A stretch of 64,000 nucleotides of DNA, from positions 266,838 to 330,837 of the forward strand of contig JARBJD010000052.1 in the NCBI GenBank assembly GCA_033064195.1, written 5' to 3'. The position numbers and the translations under genes are program-made. This document shows, one piece after another, positions 10,918 through 22,548 of the stretch. The stretch comes from Blattamonas nauphoetae (Eukaryota; Preaxostyla; Oxymonadida). Each line of letters starts with the position of its first letter. Position 1 is the first letter of the stretch. The notes below the pieces were generated by a model, which did no database searches, was not told where the DNA came from, and was given only the letters and a program-made list of their open reading frames with translations.

Positions 10918-13551
10918 TTGGGTAAGATCAGCTCCCAAACAGCATTCACGAACATCACGTTGGGGATAATATCTGAAAGCAAAATTGAACTCACGCCATG
11001 GACAAGTGCGATTCTGATTTCACCTTCGAAATTCGAGGAATCGTCCACTTCGTCATCAGTTGTGGTTCAGAAATGCTCGTTTTCGAATGATGTTGGGGAG
11101 ATGCGTGGCATTGTTGAAACATCAGCATTTCCATCAATTGGAGGATCAGTATCAGTTTCGATCGTTGGATGCTCATTCGACTCAACGAGGATTCTAGGAA
11201 ATGACGGGATTGGCATGTCACTGACACGAACAGCTGATCAGAGTGGAGATGAGGTAGAAAGACTCTTGTCATCGCTGATTGGTTGCTCGTTTGTGAACAT
11301 GAGTTCGATTGGCTCTTCCCACCTCCCACACCTTCCCCATCTGTCCCAAACGATGTTGGGATGTGTTGTATCGCTGACTAGTTCGCATTTGTCGGGATCG
11401 ACGATTCGGGACGTGAACACTGGAGGCTCTGTTTTGTGCTCGAATTCTTCATTCTCCTCCCTCCTCCCCTCCCCCAACTCCGACACCGACTCCACACAAG
11501 GCACAGCCACCAGCCCTGTTGACTCCACTCGAGAACCATTCGAGGATGAAAAAGTGTACTACTTCTCATCCTCCAGTGGAACCGAAGAATCCACTGCCCT
11601 CTTTTCGAACTGCCGCTTCACTGGTGACAAGTATCCATCTGCTCGCCCCCTCACATTCTTCAACTACCCAGGCACCATCTCCATCCAATCATGCTCGTTC
11701 TCGAACTTTGTCACCGATGACGTTGATGGAGTCGTGCAAGTCTACGTCTCGGATCAGCTCGACCACCTGTGCCTCAAAGTGAACTCGACGAACTTCACGT
11801 CCTGCTCGTCGTCGTTTGGTGGAGCGATCTCGATTGTTGCTGTGGATGATGTACTCATCAGCTCGTGTCGATTTGAGGATTGTTCCACTCTGGCCGACAC
11901 GGCTTATGGGGGAGCTGTGGCTCTTATCGGATACTACACCCCCGACGACAACCGTGAGAAGCAGTTGGATTTGGTTGATTGTGTCTTTGCTGACTGTTCC
12001 TCTGCCACTGATGGAGCTGGCGTGTACCTTACGGGAGAGCTGGGTCTGTCAGTCATCAACGCCAAGTTTGAACACTGTGACTTACTCACTGAATCTGGCT
12101 TCACAGTTGGAGGAGGAATCAGCGTGAACGGAGATGCACCACTGTCAGTGAAGGGAAGCCAGTTCGTCGGATGCTCGTCCCGACATGCAGGAGGCGCGAT
12201 TTTTCATTGGATGGCAGGAAATGTCGGCATCTCCGACACTCTCGTGCAGAACTGCTCGTCAGGAGCAACTGGCGCTGTGTGCTTCATCCCCTCTGACAGA
12301 CCAGAACTTCTATCGTTCTCACATGTTTTCTTTGATGGGAATTCAGTTGGAAGTGACACCACGTACTTCACTGAATTCTTCAGTCTCACGGAGAATACGA
12401 CCAGGTTCCCTGATGTTGCCATCATGTGCACCGGCATCGCTGTCGTCCCAACAGTCTCATTTAACAGTTGTTTCACCACCATCCACCCTGACTCTTCTGG
12501 AATGATCGAAAGCGGACCTTACAATCAATCGACAGATCTATTCGATCCTGTCCGGCATTTCGATCTCGAGTTCGCAAAGATTGGTCCACTTCTGACCGCT
12601 GCACCAACAGCCAGAGTGAACAAAGAGACGGGAAAGATTGAATTGGAGATGAAGGGGACGATGCCAAAGATCTCGCAGGAATATGAAGTGACAGTGAAAG
12701 AGGACGAAACCAAAACAGAAAGAAGTTTCAAGATGTTCTCGAATGGGACAGGGACTCTGGCCACTCACTCAGCAGCTGGTCTGCTGTACAACACTCGTTA
12801 TACGATCACAAAGATTGTCGGGGTTGTTCCTGCCTCCTCCTCTTCGACGATGACAAATGCCTTTACAATCCCTGCCGCAGCGTGGGCATTCAACATTTCC
12901 TTGACTCCCACCTTCCTTTCTTTCACCACACCGAAATCACCTCCGTCTCTCATCTGGGCCACTTGTAACCTCCTCATTGACGATCCAACGTTCGCACAAG
13001 TGATCGTTGTGTTGAACGAGAAAGTGAAAGGATCGTTCGAGATAGTTGTGGAGGTGGAGGGGAAGGATGTGACGATCACAGTGCCGATGTTGGGAGACAC
13101 TGTGAGTGGAGAAAGTGCGAAGTTCGTTGTTGTTGGGAAGGATCGTGTGCTGACGCACGACACAACATACACAATCAAGTCGATCGTGCCAACACCAGAA
13201 ACAGAGTCGCCGTTTGTGTTGATGAAGGAGAAGATCGCGTTCCGGATTCCGAAATCGCCGTCTGAGGAGAACAAGGGAAAGATGCCGCCTGAACCGAAGA
13301 AGCTGCTGAGCTGGCTGATTCCGTTGGTTGCGTGTGTACTGGTTGCACTGATCGTGGCCATCGTGGTCCTCGTTGTGGTTCGGCGTCGACATCAGAAGGA
13401 AGGATCGGAGAATGAGAAAGAGATGGAAGGGAAAGAATCGTTGGATGAATCGAGTGAGAGAGAAGTTGGAGTGGATTGTTCAGATGGAGTGATTGGGACG
13501 GATGGACGTGATGAGCCGACATTGAATTCGGAAGAAGACAACAAAGTGTGA
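10918..13551 (+). pseudogene. beta-helix surface protein A, 5'-truncated
   Basis: 877-codon frame with no proper start: it opens at TTG just after an in-frame TAA (10913) and lacks about the first 150 residues (signal peptide and first repeats) present in the tandem paralogue at 13815. It contains a right-handed parallel beta-helix region rich in CSF/CRF turns and asparagines (residues ~1-550), then two or three beta-sandwich-like modules (EYEVTVKED, YTITKIVGVVP). One transmembrane helix follows at about 798-821 (LIPLVACVLVALIVAIVVLVVV), with a short acidic cytoplasmic tail ending EEDNKV. Probably a single-pass cell-surface protein by family features; ligand and function are unknown. The transposon end at 10893 explains the lost 5' end. 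The first in-frame ATG (11101) would give a protein without signal peptide. Confidence 0.8.
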
Positions 13552-13690
13552 GATGTAGTGCTGTCTCGTGTGTCTTATTTGAGAGCGAGCCTGATTATTA
13601 GACATTTTGTGATGATTCTGTTTTCGAATAGTTTTCTGTTGTATTTCATCTTTTGCCCAAAACATGAACGAAACTACTGGCAAAAACTTT
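13552..13690 (+). repeat. duplicated 3' flank of gene A
   Basis: About 135 bases after the stop of gene A match the 3' flank of gene B (16857-16995): CTGATTATTAGAC, GATGATTCTGTTTTC, TTCTGTTGTATTTCATCTTTT and AACATGAACGAAAC. The tandem duplication therefore included the 3' UTR. No separate terminator structure is evident. Confidence 0.7.
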
Positions 13691-13717
13691 GGTTGTGACA
13701 AAATGTTATCGCGAGTT

Positions 13718-13814
13718 AATGATTGTTCGTGATCGATTGTGTTCAAATAATGGACAGGATCAAACTCTCTCACGTTCGTAGAAACTTTGAAAAATATTCA
13801 TTTATAACACAATC
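13718..13814 (+). promoter_or_regulatory. conserved 5' flank of beta-helix gene B
   Basis: The 97 bases before the ATG align end to end with the 97 bases before the beta-helix gene at 31076 (30979-31075): ATGATTGTTCG, TCCAAATAA-type, TTCGTAGAAAC, AAAATATTC and CAATCATG. Conservation outside the coding region between paralogues suggests the core promoter/5' UTR, or simply recent common ancestry. Confidence 0.6.
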
Positions 13815-16800
13815 ATGACCAACAGTTTCTTAGTTCTGCTTGAATGTGTGGCGACCTGTTTTACCTCGCCCATCTCGCCAATTCGACTCTCATCTGTTCT
13901 GAACACGAACCCAGACTTTTCCAACTCTGATCAGATTGAACGCTTTGGTCTTTCGTTACCAGATGGAACCTACTTTGGGGACAACGTTGATATATCTCAC
14001 AGATGGATAGAACTGACAGGAGAGTCGTCGAACGAAAATGTCGTTCCGAAAACCGTTCTGGTTGCTTGGCCCACGTCAGAAGTGAACTCGAAAACAGACG
14101 ATGGATGTGGGTATGACTTTGTAACTTGGATGTTCTGCTTGACCAACTCAACACTGTCGCTGAAATGGATGGGCTTTTCGCTGGTCGACAATTCTGAAGG
14201 AGGAAGACAACAGAAGAACTATGCAGGAAACCCAAGACTGGCAGTTGTATCAAGCAGCATGCTGACGATATCTGAAAGTAGAATTGAAGTGTCGCCATGG
14301 ACAAGTGCGATTGTGATTTCATCGTCAACAATCGAGGAATCCTCCACTTCCTCGTCAGTTGTCATGATGAAGTGCACATTTTCGAATGACGTTGGGGAGA
14401 TGCGTGGCATTGTTGAAACATCAGCGTTTCCATCGATTGGAGGATCAGTATCAGTTTCGATCGTTGGATGCTCATTCGACTCAACGAGGATTCTAGGAAA
14501 TGACGGGATTGGCATGTCACTGACACGAACAGCTGATCAGAGTGGAGATGAGGTAGAAAGACTCTCGTCGTCGCTGATTGGTTGCTCGTTTGTGAACATG
14601 AGTTCGATTGGCTCTTCCCACCTCCCACATCTTCCCCATCTGTCCCAAACGATGTTGGGATGTGTTGTATCGCTGACTAGTTCGCATTTGTCGGGATCGA
14701 CGATTCGGGACGTGAACACTGGAGGCTCTGTTTTGTGCTCGAATTCTTCATTCTCCTCCCTCCTCCCCTCCCCCAACTCCGACACCGACTCCACACAAGG
14801 CACAGCCACCAGCCCTGTTGACTCCACTCGAGAACCATTCGAGGATGAAAAAGTGTACTACTTCTCATCCTCCAGTGGAACCGAAGAATCCACTGCCCTC
14901 TTTTCGAACTGCCGCTTCACTGGTGACAAGTATCCATCTGCTCGCCCCCTCACATTCAACGAATACCCAGGCACCGTCTCCATCCTCTCCTGCTCGTTCT
15001 CGAACTTTGTCACCAGTGGCTTTGGTGGAGTCGTGTATGTCTACGTCTCGGATCAGCTCGACCACCTGTGCTTCAAAGGAGACTCGTCGAACTTCACGTC
15101 CTGCTGCTCGACATATTCTGGAGGAGCGATCTTGATTGATTGTGTGGATGATTCTCTGATCAGCTCGTGTCGCTTTGAGGACTGCTTCACTCAAACAGAC
15201 CCGTCTTCTGGAGGATGCATCATTCTTGTCGTATCCTACGAAGAATACCACAACCGTGGGAAGAAGTGCAAATTGGTTGATTGCGTCTTTACATACTGTT
15301 TAACATCCGAAGATGGAGCTGGTGTGTTTGTTGATGGACCGCTGGGCCTGTCAGTCATCAACGCCAAGTTTGAACACTGTGACTTACTCTCCGAATCTGG
15401 CTTCACAGTTGGAGGAGGAATCAGCGTGAACGGAGATGCACCACTGTCAGTGAAGGGAAGCCAGTTCGTCGGATGCTCGTCCCGACATGCAGGAGGCGCG
15501 ATTTTTCATTGGATGGCAGGAAATGTCGGCATCTCCGACACTCTTGTGCAGAATTGCGTTTCCGGAGCAACTGGCGCCATCTGCATTGAAAGCAATGACA
15601 GTCCTGGACCTCTCTCGTTCTCGCATGTTTTCTTCGATGGGAATTCAGTTGGTGATGACACCTCGTGCTTCAAGATCTTCTTTGTTCTGGCGGAGAATAC
15701 GACCAAGTTCGCTGATGTCGCAATCATGTGTGAAGATGTCGATGTGTTGCCCACAATCACGTTTGACGATAGTTTCACCACAATCCATCCTGACTCGACT
15801 GGAATGATCGAAAAAGGACCATACAATCCATCGACAGGTCTATTCGATCCGATCAGGCAAGTAGATGTCGAATTCGCAAAGATTGGTCCACTTCTGACAG
15901 GTGCACCAACTGCAAGAGTGAACAAAGAGACGGGAAAGATTGAGTTGGAGATGAAGGGGAAGACACCACCGATCTCGCAGGAATATGAAGTGACAGTGGA
16001 GCACTCAGTTGGAATTGGCACAAGCGTCAAAATGCTGTTCTCGAATGGAACAGGAACTCTGGTCACTCAATCGGCAGCCGGTCTGCTGTACAACACTCGT
16101 TACACGATCACGAAGATTGTGGGAGTTGTTCCAACCTCCTCATCTTCAACACGGTCCAATGCCCTCGCAGTGCCTGTCGCAGCGTGGGCCTTCAACATCA
16201 CCTTGACTCCAGCCTTCCTCACGTTCACCACGCCACAACCCCCTCCGTCTGTGGTCTCGGTGACTTGCGTCCTCGTCTCAGACGATCCAAAGTTCGCACG
16301 TGTGATCGTCGTGTTGAACGAGAAAGTGAAAGGGTCGTTCGACATTGTTGTTTTGGAAGAGGGGAAGGAGGTGACGATCACAGTTCCGATGTTGGGAGAC
16401 ACTGTGAGTGGAGAAAGTGCGAAGTTCGTTGTTGTTGGGAAGGATCGTGTGCTGACACACGACACAACATACACAATCAAGTCGATCGTAGCAACACCAG
16501 AAACAGACTCGCCGTTTGTGTTGATGAAGGGGAAGATGACGTTCCGGATTCCGAAATCGCCATCTGAGGAGAACAAGGGAAAGATGCCGCCTGAAACGAA
16601 GAAGCTGCTGAGCTGGCTGATTCCTTTGGTTGCGTGTGTGCTGGTTGCACTGATCGTGGCCATCGTTGTCGTCCTCGTTGTGGTTCGGCGACGTCATCAG
16701 AAGAACGGTCAGAACGCGGAGAAAGAGATGGAAGGGAAGGAGGTGTTGGATGAATCGAATGAGCGAGAAGTTGGAGTGGATTGTTCAGATGGAGTGATTG

Positions 16801-16856
16801 GGGCAGATGGACGTGATGATTCGAATTTGAATTCGGAAGAAGACAACAAAGTGTGA
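13815..16856 (+). CDS. beta-helix surface protein B (1013 aa, single-pass membrane)
   Basis: Complete family member. The first ~17 residues (MTNSFLVLLECVATCF) look like a signal peptide. Residues ~60-690 are repetitive beta-helix rungs with Cys-Ser-Phe and Asn-rich turns (SIVGCSFDSTRILGN, SLIGCSFVNMSS). A Ser/Thr/Pro-rich linker sits near 310-350, and two or three beta-sandwich-like modules occupy ~700-920. A transmembrane helix lies at about 933-957, with a basic stop-transfer RRRHQK and an acidic tail ending EEDNKV. Predicted extracellular/luminal with a short cytosolic tail. It is a tandem duplicate of gene A at a 3.3-kb offset; the two share nearly identical tracts alternating with divergent ones. 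Right-handed beta-helices are often adhesins or carbohydrate-active, but no catalytic motif is seen. Confidence 0.85.
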   Translation: MTNSFLVLLECVATCFTSPISPIRLSSVLNTNPDFSNSDQIERFGLSLPDGTYFGDNVDISHRWIELTGESSNENVVPKTVLVAWPTSEVNSKTDDGCGYDFVTWMFCLTNSTLSLKWMGFSLVDNSEGGRQQKNYAGNPRLAVVSSSMLTISESRIEVSPWTSAIVISSSTIEESSTSSSVVMMKCTFSNDVGEMRGIVETSAFPSIGGSVSVSIVGCSFDSTRILGNDGIGMSLTRTADQSGDEVERLSSSLIGCSFVNMSSIGSSHLPHLPHLSQTMLGCVVSLTSSHLSGSTIRDVNTGGSVLCSNSSFSSLLPSPNSDTDSTQGTATSPVDSTREPFEDEKVYYFSSSSGTEESTALFSNCRFTGDKYPSARPLTFNEYPGTVSILSCSFSNFVTSGFGGVVYVYVSDQLDHLCFKGDSSNFTSCCSTYSGGAILIDCVDDSLISSCRFEDCFTQTDPSSGGCIILVVSYEEYHNRGKKCKLVDCVFTYCLTSEDGAGVFVDGPLGLSVINAKFEHCDLLSESGFTVGGGISVNGDAPLSVKGSQFVGCSSRHAGGAIFHWMAGNVGISDTLVQNCVSGATGAICIESNDSPGPLSFSHVFFDGNSVGDDTSCFKIFFVLAENTTKFADVAIMCEDVDVLPTITFDDSFTTIHPDSTGMIEKGPYNPSTGLFDPIRQVDVEFAKIGPLLTGAPTARVNKETGKIELEMKGKTPPISQEYEVTVEHSVGIGTSVKMLFSNGTGTLVTQSAAGLLYNTRYTITKIVGVVPTSSSSTRSNALAVPVAAWAFNITLTPAFLTFTTPQPPPSVVSVTCVLVSDDPKFARVIVVLNEKVKGSFDIVVLEEGKEVTITVPMLGDTVSGESAKFVVVGKDRVLTHDTTYTIKSIVATPETDSPFVLMKGKMTFRIPKSPSEENKGKMPPETKKLLSWLIPLVACVLVALIVAIVVVLVVVRRRHQKNGQNAEKEMEGKEVLDESNEREVGVDCSDGVIGADGRDDSNLNSEEDNKV

Positions 16857-17257
16857 GATCTTGTGCTGACTGATGTATCTCTTATTTGAGAACCTCCCTG
16901 ATTATTAGACTTTTATTGATGATTCTGTTTTCTTCTACCATTCTGTTGTATTTCATCTTTTCCCCGAAACATGAACGAAACCACTGACAATAGCCTTGTT
17001 ACTGACAAAAGATCGCGCAAGCAATCAACTCAGTTTCCGAATTATCAAAATTGTCCAACAACAGTACAGATTATGGGTTCAATGTCGATTCGTCAGAATT
17101 GGTGAGATTACTGGCGCAGGAAAGAGAAAATGTGATTCCATTGATGAAATGAGAACAATTATGATTTGAAATGGACAGATAATTCAAAACGTGGGTGATT
17201 CAAGAGGTTTTGTCGAAAGAACAGGGATGTGAGAGACCAGTGTCACTGAATCACATC
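16857..17257. other. intergenic region after gene B
   Basis: The first ~135 bases are the duplicated 3' flank. The remainder (to 17257, the convergent gene's stop) shows no gene. Confidence 0.5.
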
Positions 17258-20131
17258 CTATCCATACAGCCAGTTCACATTCCCTCCAAGGTCTTGCATC
17301 ATTGGCCGAATTCTGTATTGCACGTTCACAACATTCACATCACATCCTTGAACGAAGTTGTACTCCATCACATCCTGCCAGCCCTCCTCCAGCAAGTGTG
17401 GGACCGTTCTCCGAATCTTTCTTCGATCGTCGATGTTCAGTTTTGGAAACACTGAACGATCAACAATCATTCGGAAGAAATATTTGCTTGCTTCGAAACT
17501 GGGGTTGAGTAGGCCTGTTACAAAGTGCGAGAAGAACCCAGTTCGGTTGAGATGTTCAGCAATCACACGCTGATCACACAATCTGCAGATTGGGACGAAG
17601 AGGGCCTTACGGTCCACTCCTTCTCCACTCCCGAAGTCACTTGGCTGGATGAAATAATGGCTGAGAACATCGACAGACGGAGCAAGCAGTCGCTCGAACT
17701 GAGACTGACACAGTCGAGAAGCGCAGTGACGGTGAATGTGTGTCAGATATCGGATGACCAAATCAAGAAGGATTTGGTTCCGTTCCTTCGATTTGGAGAC
17801 GACTGAGAGATAGGTGCGGTTGATCATTCGCTTCGCAATTCCAACTGTTTCCAAATCAACATCGTGCCACTCGTCCATTGTTGTTTTTTCGTTTCGTCGA
17901 GTGGTGAGGAGATAGTTGATTGGTGCCTGATCAAGATAATCGATGGGGAGAAAAAGGAGGCATTCCAACGCGTGGAAGTATTGTGTTGGTGATCGGCCAG
18001 CGTTTCTGAACAAGTCGGGCAGATAGATGCGACTGAGCTGGTGTTTGTGGAACGCGCAGATCCGAAGGATGATGTCGTCATCCAAAGGAGAATCGCTGTC
18101 GAGCAGAGCAACAATTCTGTCGACGATGTCGATGATCTCGTCGTCGGTGAGACGACAAACAAGTTGAGATGTGAGGATGAAGGGTGGAGAGGATGACGAG
18201 AGAGCTGATGCATCCATTGCTTTCCTCAGTTCTTCCTGATTTGCCTTCAACAAGCTGTTTCCGTAATCACGAAGATACGATGAGCCGAGAAACTCGACTA
18301 TCTTGTCAGATCGTTCATTGTCATGAGCGAATGGATGGAGTGACAGATGGACGACATAATCTGTCGTGTGAGTGTAGAACGCGCGGTAGGCCTCGTCCAG
18401 TTCCCCTTGAAGTTGGTCAGTCCAGGTCGATGGTCTCGAGAACTGAAATTGTTCCATCTTCGCGAGATGATCAGACAACAATTCGATGAGATTATTGTGG
18501 AAGGGGATGAATTCAACAGTGAAGGGCAGTTTGGATGGATCAACCGCGTTGACGAAGCAGGGGAACCAGTCATTCCAAATGTGCTTCATGAAAGTCACGC
18601 TGTCCTCATGATCCATGAACTTTCTGAATGCAGTGAGAATGATGGCAGCCAGCTGCGGTTGTGTCGGTGTGAAGAGTTTCCAGAGCGACTTCGCGTCCAA
18701 AGGTGACGAAGATACGATTTCGTTGTTGATTTTGAGCCCAAAATTGTCTTTCGAATAGAAGAACAGTTCCAACTGATTGGGGCGATTCGACAGGAAGTCC
18801 ACAACAGCCAGCATCCCCAAATCGAAAAAACGCCTCCCGTCCCCCACCAGACCAAGCAGACGTTCAAATCCATTTAACCAAGCGTAGTTCGGTTTTCTGT
18901 TCCTCCTGTCAGAATGGAGACAGAGTTCAGCCTCATCTGCAGAGTCAAGGCCAAGGATGGAAGCAAGTTCTTCCACTAGTTCTGTGCGAGTTTCTCTGAG
19001 AAAGCTGTGCAACTGGTGATAGTTGGATGAAGTGAACGCTTTTGTTGTGGGATGATTGAACACGTAAGCAAGGCTTTCGAATGAATTCCTTCACAACCCT
19101 TCACAAAATGACTTAAATCCTTTGAAGATGTAACCAAAATCATTGTTCATGATGTCTTTCTCGAACAATCTGGTTGTCGACAAAAGTGCGATGCCGGAAT
19201 GAGAATCAGAGCTACAAACAGGAGCGGTGATGAGATAACGCAAGTATATGGAGGATGGTTGGAATATGGCATCGATAAGTTCAGAGGCAAGCGTTTGGTC
19301 GCCAAGATGATTGAGGATGTCTTCTGGCGAGGAAAAGCTGAAGAAATTGTCCAAAATCGAGATGATATGGCTATGAAACTCAATTTTTGTTCCAGACAAT
19401 GGAATTTCGTGTGGTTTTAGCCTTTCGAGAAGCTGAGGCAATACATCTGTGACCGATACTTGGACGTAGAATTGCTTTGATAATGTTGAAAAGGCATAGT
19501 CCAAGGAGGAGAGAGCAGCCATTTGGAGTGTGTCAGATGGATGACAAACGAGTTTTATGAGAGCTGACGTATGTTTTGTTTGTCCAGTCACATCTTCAGA
19601 CAATATGGTCTCGAGGAGTTTGTTGTGTGGTGTTCCGCGATGTTTCATGTGGGTTCCTGAGTATTTCAGGAAACGAGAAGCATGAATAACTTCAACTGGT
19701 GTTAAGTTTTGTCCCGAGTTGACTTGTTCGAACAGAGAGATACAGCCTTTCAGGAGATCTTCTTGTGAAATCGAATCTTGTAAGACCAATATCCTATCTG
19801 ACATTGCAGTGGTTGGAAGAGTGATCTCATCAACATCTTGGGGTGTCTGTTCGGAAATTGTTTCGATGTTGATTCGCTTCAATTTCATTTCATATTGCAG
19901 AATATGTTTGGAAATTTGGATATATTGATGGTCTTTGGGAGTTATTGTGAGTAGATCAGTTGGGGCAGGGATTGGTTGTGAATCAAGTGAGGATTCGTTG
20001 GAGATTTCGAGAGAGCTTGATAGTGGTGAATTAACGATGTGACTATCCGAAATCGTAGAACCAATCCACTCTGTTTGAGGAGAATGTTGTGTGGTGCGGC
20101 AATTTTCCCCCAATTGATGCTTGGGAGGCAT
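17258..20131 (-). CDS. helical-repeat hypothetical protein with one in-frame TGA (~957 codons)
   Basis: One minus-strand frame from ATG 20131 to the stop at 17258, interrupted only by a TGA at 19091-19093 (codon ~347). The frame on both sides is identical and 9 sense codons follow before the next possible start. The N-terminal 100 residues are polar. The rest is Leu-rich with helical hairpins (CHPSDTLQMAALSSLDYAFS, VEELASILGLD, RTVPHLLEEGWQDVMEYN), like ARM/HEAT-type solenoids. I recognise the style as a large expanded oxymonad hypothetical family, but know no function. No kinase or other catalytic motif is visible. The start is chosen at the first ATG; an upstream TTG at 20170 would overlap the divergent gene. 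Either a fresh nonsense (TGG to TGA) mutation, readthrough, or an assembly error. Confidence 0.65.
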
Positions 20132-20163
20132 AGGCGAAAGATCTTCCCCATTAGTCCCTCCTA
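20132..20163. promoter_or_regulatory. 32-bp divergent intergenic region
   Basis: Only 32 bases separate the ATG of the minus-strand helical-repeat gene (20131) from the ATG of the plus-strand beta-helix gene (20164). Any promoters must overlap each other or the coding regions. No TATA-like box is seen in it. Confidence 0.55.
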
Positions 20164-22202
20164 ATGTCAAGAACTCACTTGATCGTCCACATCTTTATTT
20201 TAATACTTTGCATACACCCTCTTGCGTCCGTTCCTCATGATAACTCCGACGATCACTCATTCGCCAAACTGATGTCAATTCATCGATTCCGAACGAACGA
20301 TACAGATTCGTGCGAATCTACTAAATTCCATTTTCAATCGGGGCGTTACCACAGTGCAAATTACGAAATGTCATCTCTGATAATTAATCTTGAAGGACAT
20401 TCGACAACCATAGTTCCTTCGTGGACATCAGCCACCACCGTTCAACTCGATCTCAACCGATCAAATCAAAGAACCAATGATGATGATTCACTCAGTTCTC
20501 CCCTCTTCCTCATGCGAAATAGTACGATTGCGTTCTCTTTCTTCCGTTTTGATTGTGGAGGAGACGGAGCCGTCGTCGCAACAATCTCGTCCTCGTCTCT
20601 CGAAGTCCGGTTTTGCCACATCACATCGAACGTTCGGAGTTCCCCTTTCACAGTCGAAGATGTCCTTCACGATTCCGGGACACATATCGCCATACTTCAC
20701 TGCACCCACAACACGACAACTCCGTCGTGCCTCCTTCCTCTCGTGAGCGTTTCCCACTCCTCACATACTGCTGAAAGCACTCAAATCATTACAGAAAACG
20801 ATATTTCCAGCACCCCCTTCCCACCCTCCCTCATCGTCTCTGGCATCGGCCTCGCTCTTTCGAACGCCCACTTTGGACTTGGAACTGGCCCCTTGCTTGG
20901 ATCACTCGCATCCGAAACAGATCCAACTGCCATCACACCACATGTTCGCACCTCGCTTGTCGCATCCACGCTCCGAAATGTCACGTCGTCGCGACCAGAA
21001 CAAGAAATACCCTTCTGCCCCTCGCTGTCTCAGTCGGTGGTTGGGAGTGTTGTTACATCGTGTTCGAACCATCTTTACGGAACATCGATCCACTCACTGG
21101 ATGAGGGCGGAAGTCTTCTGAGTGTGAATTCGTCGTTCATCTCCTGCACCTGGTCGGGCAACAACGAGAACAAATCCTTCACAACCAATATCACACTCTT
21201 AGAGCTATTTCCTCAAATTGCCTTCAAACTTTGCACGTTCAAGAAATGCTCGTCATCGTTGAGGGGTGGTGCGATCGAGTGTCTCAATAAGGCTCTCGAC
21301 CTCTCCATCGACTTGTGTTCGTTCGACTCTTGTTCAGCGCTCCTCGGTGGCGCTGTGTTCTTCCGTGTGAAGCCACAAACAACCAACTCTTTCACACTCA
21401 AATCAACCTCTTTCCAGAATTGTTCTGCGAAACAAGATTCTGCAAATCTCCATCTTTATGTTCCCTATCGGTTGGCCATCTCTGGATGTGTGTTCAGAGA
21501 TGGACAATCTCTCCACCATTCTGGAGGACTGTACTGCTTTCAATGGGATCCTCCCGCGACTGGCTCCATGATTTCCAACTGCCTCTTCGAGAACTGCGTG
21601 CAAACCAACGCTGAAACCTCGTCTGGCGGAGGGGCGATCAATTTTGACGACTGTCCCAAAATCAAACTCTCCTTCATCCTGTTTGACAATTGCTTCTCCA
21701 ACGGAAACCGCTGACACAACATCTTCTTCAACGAATCGACACCGACGTTGAACACAGAGTCAATTGATCAGTGCTTCTCGAAAGGTGATCAAAGCACCAA
21801 TCTCCTTGTCAACTCGTCGATCGAAGACCAATCCGAACACCTCTCGACCGATCTTACGAACACCATTATCAACTCCCTCACTGCCCAAAGCAGCGGAACC
21901 ACAGCTGACTTAACAATCACACTAAACCAAACAGTGTCAAGCACAATCCTTGTGTTGTTGACAAATGCGAAAGGAGCGCTACAAAACGGGACTTTTCCGA
22001 ACATTCAGCGACTCATCCATTTTGACATCGATTCGGATGTGACAGCATCGATCACTGTGCCGATAGGGGACACAGGTCGACTCCAGCTTCCTCTTTCTGA
22101 TTACACAATCGCCACTGCCTCACTCGCTGGACATAACCTCACTGTCCCATCCGACCCAATCGAAGATCCAGATCCTAGCCAACAAACACCTTTCCTCATG
22201 CA
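20164..22202 (+). pseudogene. beta-helix protein E, 5' half (gene split by an insertion)
   Basis: Starts MSRTHLIVHIFILILCIH, a clear signal peptide. It continues as beta-helix rungs with Cys/Asn turns (KLCTFKKCSSSLRGGAIE, CSFDSCSALLGGAVFF), then a beta-sandwich-like module (ADLTITLNQTVSSTILVLL). A single in-frame TGA occurs at 21712-21714 (NGNR-stop-HNIFFNEST); the frame is open again to 22260. From 22203 the sequence is transposon, so the last ~19 codons of the open frame are not gene. The missing 3' half is at 28533-30728, and the two halves meet in frame at the duplicated CTCATGCA. Together they would encode about 1408 residues, ignoring the TGA. Confidence 0.8.
22195..22202 (+). repeat. 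target-site duplication CTCATGCA (left copy)
   Basis: The same 8 bases recur at 28533-28540 on the other side of the insertion. A ninth base (C at 22203 / 28541) also matches, so 8 or 9 bp is possible. An 8-bp duplication gives perfect 11-bp terminal inverted repeats. Confidence 0.75.
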
Positions 22203-22259
22203 CAGACCTTTGAGATTGATCTCATCGATCTCAGCTTTTTTGATCTCAGAAAATAACTA

Positions 22260-22526
22260 GTGTTTAAATTCTCATAAAACTCGAAAGAACGAAGTAAAAG
22301 ACCCACTATCCGTGTTGATTTTTGTTTATAAGCACTTTCATTGAACTCTCGAGATGAATCGTCCCACAATAATTCTTCTTCCCGTTCCGATTGAAGAACT
22401 GGATGAATCCCGCTTTTTCGTCAAATAATTGTTTTAATTCCACCGCGACGGATCTCCTATACCATTTCTCGACGATTATTTCTCTCTTAGAGTGATTTAT
22501 TCAGCAGGTTCAACGTACTCGATTTC
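22260..22526. other. left part of the insertion, no gene seen
   Basis: AT-rich. The first bases inside the terminus repeat the word GATCTCA three times (about 22215-22250), as the other end does, which may be transposase-binding subterminal sites. Confidence 0.4.
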
Positions 22527-22548
22527 ACCCGCAACTCCGGATAAACCC
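22527..22548 (+). repeat. internal inverted repeat, left arm (ACCCGCAACTCCGGATAAAC type)
   Basis: The 22 bases match the reverse complement of 27085-27106 at about 18 of 22 positions. The pair brackets the decayed membrane-protein gene and could be the ends of a nested element. Confidence 0.45.

Noticed and set aside
22203-22260. Apparent C-terminus of the beta-helix gene ending in ISENN
   Set aside because: Transposon sequence read by chance in frame; the real continuation is at 28533.
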